Of a DNA stretch of 15,360 bases, positions 6,382 to 13,479 are shown one piece after another. Both the position numbers and the translations under genes were made by a program. The notes under the pieces were generated by a model that saw nothing but the letters and a program-made list of their open reading frames with translations, searched no databases and was not told the origin of the DNA. The DNA lies in the NCBI GenBank assembly GCA_050697155.1, contig JBOGZD010000071.1, positions 1 through 15,360 on the forward strand, given 5' to 3'. The stretch is from JBOGZD01 sp050697155. Lineage in GTDB: Bacteria > Actinomycetota > Thermoleophilia > Solirubrobacterales > 70-9. Each line of letters opens with the position of its first letter. Position 1 is the stretch's first letter.

Positions 6382-6460
6382 TTTGGGTACAGACTACGCC
6401 GTGCTCATAGGAGATGGGACCGCCCCCCGCAGCGATGTGCACGAGTCGGGGGAGCGACAC

Positions 6461-6970
6461 ATGGCGGAGCTGGGCGCCGGATCGCTCTTCTGCGTCGGTT
6501 GCGGCTTCGCGTTCTCGATCCAGGCGCTCGAATCGCTGCCGACCTGCCCCAACTGCGGCGAGTCGCGTTTCCGACGCGCGTCGCTGTTCGACCAGCCGAC
6601 GATCGACTCCGACGCGCTCGAGGTCCCGGACACCGCGCCCGACTGGCTCCCGGCCGCGCGCGAGCGGATCGAGGAGCCCGGCCGCTACCTGGCCTGCGAG
6701 CGCCCCGGCGGCGAGCCCCGCCTCTTCCGCCTCGAGCAGGGCTGGACCCGGATCGGCCGCTCGGGGGCGGCCGACGTCCGCCTCGACGACGCGACCGTCT
6801 CGCGCCGCCACGCGCTCGTCGTGCTCACCGAGGAGGGCGACCTGCGCGCCCTCGACGACCGCAGCCTCAACGGCCTCTTCGTCAACGGCGAGCAGGTCGA
6901 ATGGGCCCCGCTCTCAGACGGCGACGAGCTCGAGATAGGGCGGTACCGGCTGGTGGTCCTCGAGGCCTAG
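6461..6970 (+). CDS. Zinc-ribbon plus FHA-domain protein
   Basis: A 169-residue protein. The N-terminal CVGCGFAFS...CPNCGES (Cys 11, 14, 29, 32) is a four-cysteine zinc ribbon. Residues 75-169 form a forkhead-associated domain, which binds phosphothreonine peptides: R97-IGRSGAADV, S114-RRH117, then DRSLNGLFVNG (133-143), the canonical FHA signature. Linker residues 45-70 are acidic and Thr/Asp-containing (FDQPTIDSDALEVPDTAPDW) and could include a kinase target; this is speculation. The start at 6461 has a strong GGGGGAG (6448-6454) 6 bases upstream; codons before it lack the genome's GC3 bias. It likely reads Ser/Thr-kinase signals, but no kinase is in the window. It stands alone between SRPBCC and gltB and ends at a shared palindromic terminator. 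Confidence 0.88.
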   Translation: MAELGAGSLFCVGCGFAFSIQALESLPTCPNCGESRFRRASLFDQPTIDSDALEVPDTAPDWLPAARERIEEPGRYLACERPGGEPRLFRLEQGWTRIGRSGAADVRLDDATVSRRHALVVLTEEGDLRALDDRSLNGLFVNGEQVEWAPLSDGDELEIGRYRLVVLEA

Positions 6971-6982
6971 GGCCGTCGTTTC

Positions 6983-7024
6983 GTCGTTCGTCGTTCGAAC
7001 GACGAAGCTCGAAGGACGAACGAC
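6983..7024. terminator. Bidirectional terminator-like palindrome between convergent FHA and gltB genes
   Basis: A perfect 20-base palindrome at 6987-7006 (centred on TTCGAA) lies within a larger inverted repeat GTCGTTCGTC (6983-6992) / GACGAACGAC (7015-7024). The two cannot form at once in full, so alternative hairpins are possible. It fills the 57-base gap between the FHA stop (6970) and the gltB stop (7028), the right place for terminating both transcripts. There is no U-tract. The sequence is built from repeated TCGT units. Confidence 0.6.
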
Positions 7025-7027
7025 GAC

Positions 7028-10000
7028 TTACTCGGTCGAGATGTTCGGGTCGGCCTGGACCTTCTCCGGGACGATCATGAGGAAATGCTCGGCGGCGGTG
7101 CCCGCGAGGGCGAGGATTCGCTCGGCCTCCTCATCCTGATCGGTGGCCCGTAGCTGCTCGGCGTAGTGGCCGAGCAGGTCCTGGACGTCGAGGGTGCCCT
7201 CGGCGTCGAGCTCTTCGAGGTGGACCTTGGCCCCCTCGCCGAGCCGGCGCTCGATCGCAGCGCGGTCGAGGCTCCACTCGGGGCTGACGCGGGCGTAGAC
7301 CCGCCCGCCGGTCATTCCGGCGCAGGCCCAGGGGCCGATGTCGCCGAGCACCACCGCCCGGCCCGAGGTCATGTACTCGAAGGCAAACCCCTTCGCGTTC
7401 GCGCGATCGACGAGGCAGCCGCGGGAGTCGTCGAGCGGCTCGGCGGGCTCGCCGGCGAGCACCACGTCGGCGCCCGAGAGGCGGATGCAGAAGCGCGAGT
7501 CGGCCGAGCCCTGCACGAACAGCCGCCCGCGCTGGGCGCCGTAGGCGAACGACTTGCCGACCGAGCCGTTCACCCGCTCGCCGTGCCGGTTGCGGCCCTT
7601 CATGATCGCCACCGTGCCGCCGAGCATCGTCTTGCCGACCCCGTCCTGGGCGCCGCCCTCGACCCGGACCACCAGCCCCCAGGCGTTGAAGGCGCCGAAT
7701 CCCTGCCCCGCCACCGAGCCGCCGTTGAACGCGAGCTCGGCGAGGATGTCCTCGGAGCCCTCGGGCGCGCCGTCATAGATCCGCGCCCGCGAGAGCGCCC
7801 CGGCGAGCTCGGCGCCGAGGACGCGGTCGTTGGCGTCGGTGGGGCGCGGGAACTCCAGCCGCACGCCGGGGCTGGTGACCAGGCGCTCGGCGAGCTCGGC
7901 GATCTGCGCCGAGGCCGCCTTCGGCTCCATGCGAATCGGCCGCGCCCGCACCAGCCCCGCCTCGGCGCGCGCCTCGGCGAGCACCGCCTCCTCCTCGGCC
8001 ACCGGGGCCGGCAGGTCCGCGGGCTCGAGGTCGAGGTACTCCTCGAGCGGGGTGATCAGCTCGGCGAGGTCGATCCGCTCCTCGTAGGCGATCTGCTCGA
8101 GCAGGTCGTAGCGGCCCACCAGGTCCTGCGTCCGCTCGTAGCCGAGCGATGCGGTGAGCTCCTTGACCTCCTCGCCCATCGCGGCGAAGAAGCGGGCGCA
8201 GTTCTCGGCCGCCGAGTCGACCGCCTGCGGGGTGAACTTCTTCAGCCCGTGCTCCTGGGCCTGCTCCGGGGTCTCGATCTGGGTCGCGATCCCGACATGG
8301 CAGGTATCGAGCTGGCAGCCGCGGCAGATCGTGCAGCCGAGCGAGACCATCGCCAAGGTGCCGAACGCGACCCGGTTGGCGCCCATGCACACGAGCTTGA
8401 GCACGTCGTGGGCGTGGCGGTAGCCGCCGTCGGCCCAGATCTCGACCCGGTTGCGGATCCCCGCCTCCATCAGCGCCCTGTGCACGAGCCGGGTGCCGAT
8501 GTCCGACGGCAGCCCGACGTGGCGCAGCGCGTGCTGGCGCGCGGCGCCGGTGCCGCCCTCGAACCCGGACAGGGTGATGATGTCGGCGCCCGCCTTGACG
8601 ATCCCGAGCCCGATCGTGCCGATGTTCGGCACCACCGGGACCTTGACCGAGACCCGCAGGTCGGGGTTGACCGTCTTCAGCTCGTCGATCAGCTCGGCGA
8701 GGTCCTCGATCGAGTAGAGGTCGTGGTTGTTGGAGGGCGAGATCAGGTCGGTGCCCGGGGAGGCGTTGCGGGCGGCGGCGACCTTCTCGGAGACCTTCTT
8801 GCCGGGCAGGTGGCCGCCCTCGCCGGGCTTTGCCCCCTGGCCGATCTTGATCTCGGCGACGTAGGAGGAGTTGAGCATCTCGGCCGAGACCCCGAAGCGT
8901 CCGGACGCGACCTGCTGGCCGCGCCACTTGCGGTAGCGGCCGTACATGTCCTGGATCTCGCCGCCCTCGCCGTTGATGCAGAGGATGTTGGTCTGCATCG
9001 CCGCTTCCGCGTAGGCGCGGAAGGCGGGCTCCGACTGCGAGCCGAAGCTCATCGAGGAGATCACCAGCGGGTAGTCGTGGTGTCCCACCCCGGCGTCGAC
9101 CGAGCCTGCGTCGATCGGCCCGCGATCGGGCCGCAGCCCCATGATGTGGCGCATCGAGATCGGGCTCTGCGCCTCGAGATCGCGCACCTTCTCGGAGTAC
9201 TCGGCGTAAGTGGCGGTGCCGTTCGAGGCCGCGACCGCCGCCTTGTAGACCTTCGGGTAGAAGCGGAACGCCTTCGCCGGCTTGGCCGCGGCGTCACCGT
9301 CGCGCAGGAGGCCGAGTCGCTCGTCGGTGTCGGAGTCGAGGTCGGCGAACCCGATTCCGGCGTTCTCCGACGCGGCGAACGCCTCGGTCTGGAAGATCTC
9401 GGCCAGCTCCGGCTTCACCCCGATCGAGGAGAACTGGCGCGCATAGCCGCGCACCTCGTGGATCCCGATCGTCGAGACCACCTTCTCGATCCCCTTGCGC
9501 AGCGCCGAGCAGATGTTGTCGAGGTCCTGGGCGTAGTCGTCGACGCAGACCACCTCCAGCAGCACGTACGGGCACACCCCGTTGGCGCCCAGGCCGAGCG
9601 CGAGCGCGACGTCGTGGACGTTGCGGATCGCCGCCGAGCGGAGGACGATCGAGCAGCGCCGTCGCAGGTTCTCCTCGCCCGGGTCGACCTTGAACGACTT
9701 CAGCGCTTGGTCGACCGCCGAGAGCGCCAGGTGCGGGTCGAGGTAGCGTCGCTCGCCGTCATAGACGGTGCGGTCGGTGAGCACGACCAGCTCGGCGCCG
9801 TCGCGGACCCGCTTGACCGCCTCCTGCTTGAGCCGCTCGATCGCGCCCTTGGTCGTCTCGGACTCCAGCAGGGCGATGTCGATCGCCGCGGCGCGGTCGC
9901 GGAACTCCTCCCAGAGGTCCTCGAGCACGTAGGTCCACTGCCCGCGCGCGATCCGCCTGTAGGTCTCGTCCGAGAGCGGAGCGAGGTCGTGGTGGCCGCC

Positions 10001-11695
10001 GAGGATCACCGGGAACGACGTCTCGACCGTGCGGGTGTCCTGCTGGGGCGCGTCGAGCGAGGGCCGGCGCCCGAACACGGCTCGGGTCGAGAAGTGCTCG
10101 ATCTCGCGCTCGCGGTCGATCGCCGGGTTGGTGACCACCGCGACGGTCTCCTTGAAGTAGTCGGCGAGGTTCTGGCGCTCGGGGCTCAGCGCGGCGAGCG
10201 GCCCGTCGTAGCCCAGCGAGCCGATCGGCTCGGCGCCGTTGTCGGCCATCTGCTGGCAGAGCTTCACGTCGTCGCGCTGCCAGCCGAAACCGGCCAGGAT
10301 CCGGTCGGAGACCTTGACCGGCTCGGCGGGGCCGGCCGCGGTGTAGCCGGGGATGTCGGCGCCCTCGAGCGGGCCGCCGGTCTCGAGCGCGCGCTCGTAT
10401 CCGGCGATCTCGCCGCCGCCGGTGCGGTCCAGCCAGCGCTCGGCGACCAGCCGCTGCATCTCGGCGTGCTCGTAGAGGCGGGCGCGCCGCTTGTCGCGGT
10501 CGATCGTGACCAGGAACTTCTCCCCGGGGCCCAGCGGCAGCGGCTCGGAGATCATGTCGTGCACGCTCACAACCCCAGGCTCGGAGCTGAAGATGAGGTC
10601 GTCGGGCGTCTCGAGCTTCCAAAGCGGGCGCAACCCGAGGGCGTCGGCGGAGAACACGCACTCGTCGTCGTGGCGCGCGATCAGCGCCACCGGACCCTGG
10701 GCGAACGGGCCCAGCGCCTGGCGCAGGTACATGTAGAACGGGTGCAGGTCGGCCGGCAGCTCGTGGATCTCGTTGACGATCGGCGGCACCACCAGCTCCA
10801 TCGCCTCGGCGAGCGAGAGGTCGCGCTTGCGGATCAGCGTGTCGATGGTCCGGTTGAGGTCCTGCGAGTCGGAGCTGCCGGGCTCGATCGGCACGTCGAG
10901 CATCCCCGCCTCCTGGCGAAGCTGGGCGATCGTGTTGATCTCGCCGTTGTGGCCGAGGACCGAGAACGGCTGCACCCGCTTGAACGACGGCCAGGTGTTG
11001 GTCGAGTAGCGGTTGTGGCCGAAGCAGCTGACCGTCTCTGCCCGCTCGTCGCGCAGGTCGGCGTAGTAGGCGCCGAGCACCCCGGGGGCGCCCATCACCT
11101 TGTAGACGCAGGTGGTCGCCGAGAACGAGGGCATGTGGAAGCCGAGCCGCTGCTCGAGCTCGACCATGAGGTCGAACAGCACCGCGTCGCGCCTGCGGGG
11201 GTCGGCGAGCACGCCGCCCACCTGCCAGAAGTGGGGCTCCTCCTCGCGCGCGGTCGCGCCCAGCGCCTGCGAGTCGACCGCGCCGAGGCGCTCGGCCAGG
11301 ATGCGAAAGCCGCCCCGTCCGAGGATCTCGCGCGCGTCGTGCTGGGCCTTGTCGAGGTCGGCGTTGCGCTCGATGAAGATGTGGGCGACCGCGAACGCGT
11401 CGTCGAGGGCGAGCGCCGGGTTGTGGCCGCCGGCGCGGATCTCCTCGGCCCAGATCTTGCGCGGGATGTCCACCAGCACCCCGCAGCCGTCGCCCTCGCC
11501 GTCGACGTTGCCGGCCCGGTGGAGCATCTTCTGAAGGTTCTCGAGCGCAAGCGTCACCGGCTCGCGGCTCGGGGTGCCGTCCTTGCGCACCGAGGCATAG
11601 ATCGCGCACGCGTCGCGGTCCTCGACCGAGGGCGGCGGGACCTTTGGCCGCCAGGGTAGGTGCGGCGAGTAACGACGGGGGCGGGGAGCGTTCAT
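7028..11695 (-). CDS. gltB: Glutamate synthase, large (GltB-type) subunit
   Basis: About 1555 residues from ATG 11695. It makes two glutamates from glutamine and 2-oxoglutarate. An N-terminal glutamine amidotransferase (GATase2) carries the nucleophile Cys30 in EDRDACAIYA, preceded by a likely removable 29-residue leader. The central domain is followed by the FMN synthase domain, with INGEGGEIQDMYGRYRKW and QGAKPGEGGHLPGKK (about 953-967). The 3Fe-4S motif is GCTICRGCQLDTCHVG, with Cys1121, 1127 and 1132 in C-x5-C-x4-C spacing plus an extra Cys1124. The C-terminal beta-helix (GXGXG) domain is present. A TTG at 11734 preceded by GGGAGG is an alternative start adding 13 residues; ATG 11695 has GGGGGG 8 bases upstream. 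No gltD small subunit is adjacent, so electrons may come from ferredoxin or from a distant GltD. Confidence 0.95.
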   Translation of the reverse strand: MNAPRPRRYSPHLPWRPKVPPPSVEDRDACAIYASVRKDGTPSREPVTLALENLQKMLHRAGNVDGEGDGCGVLVDIPRKIWAEEIRAGGHNPALALDDAFAVAHIFIERNADLDKAQHDAREILGRGGFRILAERLGAVDSQALGATAREEEPHFWQVGGVLADPRRRDAVLFDLMVELEQRLGFHMPSFSATTCVYKVMGAPGVLGAYYADLRDERAETVSCFGHNRYSTNTWPSFKRVQPFSVLGHNGEINTIAQLRQEAGMLDVPIEPGSSDSQDLNRTIDTLIRKRDLSLAEAMELVVPPIVNEIHELPADLHPFYMYLRQALGPFAQGPVALIARHDDECVFSADALGLRPLWKLETPDDLIFSSEPGVVSVHDMISEPLPLGPGEKFLVTIDRDKRRARLYEHAEMQRLVAERWLDRTGGGEIAGYERALETGGPLEGADIPGYTAAGPAEPVKVSDRILAGFGWQRDDVKLCQQMADNGAEPIGSLGYDGPLAALSPERQNLADYFKETVAVVTNPAIDREREIEHFSTRAVFGRRPSLDAPQQDTRTVETSFPVILGGHHDLAPLSDETYRRIARGQWTYVLEDLWEEFRDRAAAIDIALLESETTKGAIERLKQEAVKRVRDGAELVVLTDRTVYDGERRYLDPHLALSAVDQALKSFKVDPGEENLRRRCSIVLRSAAIRNVHDVALALGLGANGVCPYVLLEVVCVDDYAQDLDNICSALRKGIEKVVSTIGIHEVRGYARQFSSIGVKPELAEIFQTEAFAASENAGIGFADLDSDTDERLGLLRDGDAAAKPAKAFRFYPKVYKAAVAASNGTATYAEYSEKVRDLEAQSPISMRHIMGLRPDRGPIDAGSVDAGVGHHDYPLVISSMSFGSQSEPAFRAYAEAAMQTNILCINGEGGEIQDMYGRYRKWRGQQVASGRFGVSAEMLNSSYVAEIKIGQGAKPGEGGHLPGKKVSEKVAAARNASPGTDLISPSNNHDLYSIEDLAELIDELKTVNPDLRVSVKVPVVPNIGTIGLGIVKAGADIITLSGFEGGTGAARQHALRHVGLPSDIGTRLVHRALMEAGIRNRVEIWADGGYRHAHDVLKLVCMGANRVAFGTLAMVSLGCTICRGCQLDTCHVGIATQIETPEQAQEHGLKKFTPQAVDSAAENCARFFAAMGEEVKELTASLGYERTQDLVGRYDLLEQIAYEERIDLAELITPLEEYLDLEPADLPAPVAEEEAVLAEARAEAGLVRARPIRMEPKAASAQIAELAERLVTSPGVRLEFPRPTDANDRVLGAELAGALSRARIYDGAPEGSEDILAELAFNGGSVAGQGFGAFNAWGLVVRVEGGAQDGVGKTMLGGTVAIMKGRNRHGERVNGSVGKSFAYGAQRGRLFVQGSADSRFCIRLSGADVVLAGEPAEPLDDSRGCLVDRANAKGFAFEYMTSGRAVVLGDIGPWACAGMTGGRVYARVSPEWSLDRAAIERRLGEGAKVHLEELDAEGTLDVQDLLGHYAEQLRATDQDEEAERILALAGTAAEHFLMIVPEKVQADPNISTE

Positions 11696-11720
11696 TGCGT
11701 GCCCCCCGAGGCCGTGCGCG

Positions 11721-11732
11721 GAACAGCTGTTC
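11721..11732. promoter_or_regulatory. 12-base palindrome GAACAGCTGTTC at the gltB 5' end
   Basis: A perfect dyad in the gltB/parA divergent region. It matches the GAAC-N4-GTTC core of Gram-positive/actinobacterial LexA boxes, though one inner position departs from the usual RNRY pattern. It sits between the two possible gltB starts, where a bound protein would block gltB transcription or initiation. The regulator is not identifiable from sequence. Confidence 0.35.
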
Positions 11733-11796
11733 AATTGGACCTCCCGGTAACCGCGCCTTCTTCGAGCGGGCGCGCGACGGGCAAATGGGTCCGGGA

Positions 11797-11802
11797 ATGA
11801 TA
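11797..11802 (-). promoter_or_regulatory. Candidate -10 for gltB
   Basis: TATCAT on the minus strand matches TATAAT at five of six positions. It implies a leader of roughly 55 bases to the TTG or 95 bases to the ATG start. No -35 is recognisable. Confidence 0.35.
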
Positions 11803-11845
11803 GTTGCTGGCGCGGCCCGACCGATGGGCAGCGCTCGGTGCGCTA

Positions 11846-11851
11846 TAGAGT
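11846..11851 (+). promoter_or_regulatory. -10 element for a leaderless parA-like mRNA
   Basis: TAGAGT fits the actinobacterial TANNNT consensus; an overlapping TATAGA at 11844 is the alternative. Its last base is 7 bases before the GTG start codon, so transcription should begin at the start codon itself. No Shine-Dalgarno precedes the GTG. Confidence 0.5.
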
Positions 11852-11857
11852 CGGCGC

Positions 11858-12805
11858 GTGGCGGTAACGATCGCGGTCCTCTCGCAGAAGGGCGGCACCG
11901 GCAAGACGACGCTCGTCCGTACGCTCGCCGACGTCTTCGAGCGGCTCGGGCTCGACACGCTGGCCGTCGACGCCGACCCGCAGGGCAACCTCTCCGACTA
12001 CTTCGACACCGACCGCGACGCCCAGCCGACCCTCGCCGACGTGCTCCAGGGCCAGGTGCGGGCGGCCGAGGCCGTGCACGGCCCGGTGATCCCGGCGAAC
12101 CTGCGGCTCGCCGAGGCGGAGCTGGCGCTGGCGGGGAAGATCGGGCGCGAGGTGACGCTGCGCAACGCGCTTCGCGACCTCAAGCGCCAGCGCGAGCTGA
12201 TCCTGATCGACTGCCCTCCGACGCTCGGGCTGCTGACTGTGAACGCGCTCGTCGCCGCCGACCACGCGGTGCTCTCGACCGAGGCCCAGTACTTCTCCCT
12301 GCAGGGGGTCGAGCAGGCGGTCCAGGTGCTCGACCTCGCCCGCGATTCGCTCAACCCCGAGCTCGACCTGCTCGCGGTGGTGCTCAACATCGCCAACATG
12401 CGCACCAAGCACGCCCGCCAGACGCTCGAGGGGCTGCGCGAGCGGTTCGGCGACCGGGTCTGCCGGACGGTGATCCGACAGTCGATCGCCTACGCGGAGT
12501 CGGCCGAGCGGGCGATCCCGATTCTCGACTACCGGCCCGACCGCGGGGCCGACTACCTCTCGCTCGCCGGCGAGCTGCTGCGACGGCTATCGAGGCCGGA
12601 GCTGCTTACGAGGCTGGACGAGCTCAGCGCCGAGCTGGTCCCGACGGGTGCGGGCGCCAAGCGACGCCGCCCGGGCGCCGCGCCGGAGCAGCCGCCCGCG
12701 TCGCAGCCGGCCGAGGTTCCCGCGCCCGTCGAGGGCGCGCCGCCGGGAGGCGAGGAGCCGCCCGCCCCGCGGCCCCGGACCGCGGAGGAGATCCCAATCA
12801 GCTGA
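11858..12805 (+). CDS. ParA/MinD-family ATPase (orphan) with proline-rich tail
   Basis: A 315-residue deviant-Walker ATPase. K11-GGTGKTT18 is the Walker A motif with the ParA signature lysine, VDADPQGN (37-44) is the A' motif, and ELILIDCPP (about 113-121) is Walker B. These proteins bind ATP, dimerise on DNA or membranes and position chromosomes, plasmids or protein complexes. Residues from about 263 to 315 form a Pro/Ala/Glu-rich tail (QPPASQPAEVPAPVEG) that looks disordered and is not part of the ATPase fold. No parB and no parS-like cluster lie nearby, so it is probably not the chromosomal parAB ParA; cargo is unknown. The GTG start is probably leaderless. It is divergent from gltB. Confidence 0.87.
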   Translation: MAVTIAVLSQKGGTGKTTLVRTLADVFERLGLDTLAVDADPQGNLSDYFDTDRDAQPTLADVLQGQVRAAEAVHGPVIPANLRLAEAELALAGKIGREVTLRNALRDLKRQRELILIDCPPTLGLLTVNALVAADHAVLSTEAQYFSLQGVEQAVQVLDLARDSLNPELDLLAVVLNIANMRTKHARQTLEGLRERFGDRVCRTVIRQSIAYAESAERAIPILDYRPDRGADYLSLAGELLRRLSRPELLTRLDELSAELVPTGAGAKRRRPGAAPEQPPASQPAEVPAPVEGAPPGGEEPPAPRPRTAEEIPIS

Positions 12806-12871
12806 GCGTCGGTGACGAGGCTGCAGTTGACCACCGTATGGGGGGCAAATCGCAGTCTCGCGCTGGGCGTC

Positions 12872-12886
12872 CTGGAGTTGCTCCAG
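12872..12886 (+). promoter_or_regulatory. Hairpin directly upstream of the SnoaL-like gene's ribosome site
   Basis: CTGGAG (12872-12877) and CTCCAG (12881-12886) pair perfectly around a TTG loop. The stem ends immediately before AAGGAG (12887-12892), the Shine-Dalgarno 5 bases before ATG 12898. The stem does not cover the ribosome site. It could stabilise the mRNA or be a small operator. A TTGACC at 12827-12832 may be a -35, without a clear -10. Confidence 0.3.
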
Positions 12887-12897
12887 AAGGAGAAGTG

Positions 12898-13329
12898 ATG
12901 GCCGACAACGACTCGCCGAAAGCGCTCGAGGCGACGATCGCTCGCTACAACGACGCCTGGAACGCCCACGACCTCGACGCGATCATGGCGATGCACGCGC
13001 CGGACATGGTGTTCGAGAACCACACCGCCGGCGAGCGCGCCGAGGGCGAGGCCGCGCGGGAGCACATCGGCACGATCTTCGAGACCTGGCCCGACATCGC
13101 CTTCGAGACCCGGCGGCTCTACGTCCGCGACGGACTGGTCGTGCAGGAGTGGACGGCGACGGCCACGCACGCGAACGAGATGCGGCGCGGGGAGCTGGTC
13201 GCCGAGCCGACAGGCAAGAGGATCTCCTGGGACGGCCTCGACGTGATCCCGTTCGAGGACGGCCTGGTCAAGCGCAAGGACGTCTACTCGGACTCCGTGT
13301 CGATCCTGCGTCAGCTCGGGCTGCTGTAG
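12898..13329 (+). CDS. SnoaL-like / NTF2-fold protein (ester cyclase type)
   Basis: A 143-residue protein with ATIARYNDAWNAHDLDAIMA followed by MHAPDMVFENHT, the typical opening of SnoaL-like polyketide cyclases in the NTF2 superfamily. Next come the helix AREHIGTIFETWPDIAFE and strands LYVRDGLVVQEWTATATH, ISWDGLDVIPFEDGLVKRKDVYSD, ending SILRQLGLL, the usual SnoaL C-terminus. Members bind or convert small hydrophobic substrates; many are uncharacterised and no substrate can be named. The ATG has a strong AAGGAG 5 bases upstream. A longer frame extends upstream through the parA-like gene and is not real. It lies 92 bases after the ParA-like gene, possibly on the same transcript or with its own promoter. 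Confidence 0.88.
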   Translation: MADNDSPKALEATIARYNDAWNAHDLDAIMAMHAPDMVFENHTAGERAEGEAAREHIGTIFETWPDIAFETRRLYVRDGLVVQEWTATATHANEMRRGELVAEPTGKRISWDGLDVIPFEDGLVKRKDVYSDSVSILRQLGLL

Positions 13330-13359
13330 CGACCTGCGTCGGCTGCGCCCGCCGGCGCC

Positions 13360-13410
13360 GGGGGTTGGGCGAATTTCGGCAACATGCCTGGCGCTTTCCG
13401 CCCAACCCCC
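13360..13410. terminator. Long perfect stem between convergent SnoaL-like and thrB genes
   Basis: GGGGGTTGGGCG (13360-13371) and CGCCCAACCCCC (13399-13410) are an exact 12-base inverted repeat with a 27-base loop. The hairpin lies 30 bases past the SnoaL-like stop and about 70 bases past the thrB stop on the other strand, so it could terminate both. No U-tract follows. The remaining intergenic sequence to 13479 shows no gene. Confidence 0.6.
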
Positions 13411-13479
13411 CTGAGCGCCGCGCGGGCCGTAGGAGCTGCGCCAACCGGGCGATCCACTGCCCGGCGCCGTCGCCTCAGA

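Noticed and set aside
6414..6416. ATG at 6414 with GGAG next to it as a start
   Set aside because: The GGAG touches the ATG, leaving no spacing, and the frame is not that of the zinc-ribbon/FHA protein.
5744..6460. Extension of the FHA gene upstream to 5744
   Set aside because: It would read through the antisense of the SRPBCC gene and a non-coding leader with poor GC at third positions. The strong ribosome site at 6448-6454 fits a start at 6461.
7166..11659. An open frame of about 1,497 codons antisense to gltB
   Set aside because: Very GC-rich genes leave the antisense frame nearly free of stops. Its composition is Arg/Ala/Gly/Asp/Val-rich with no recognisable domain, whereas gltB on the other strand has all family motifs.
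11644..12897. Upstream extension of the SnoaL-like frame through the parA-like gene
   Set aside because: It is a shadow of parA in another frame. The AAGGAG before ATG 12898 and the SnoaL fold starting there set the true start.
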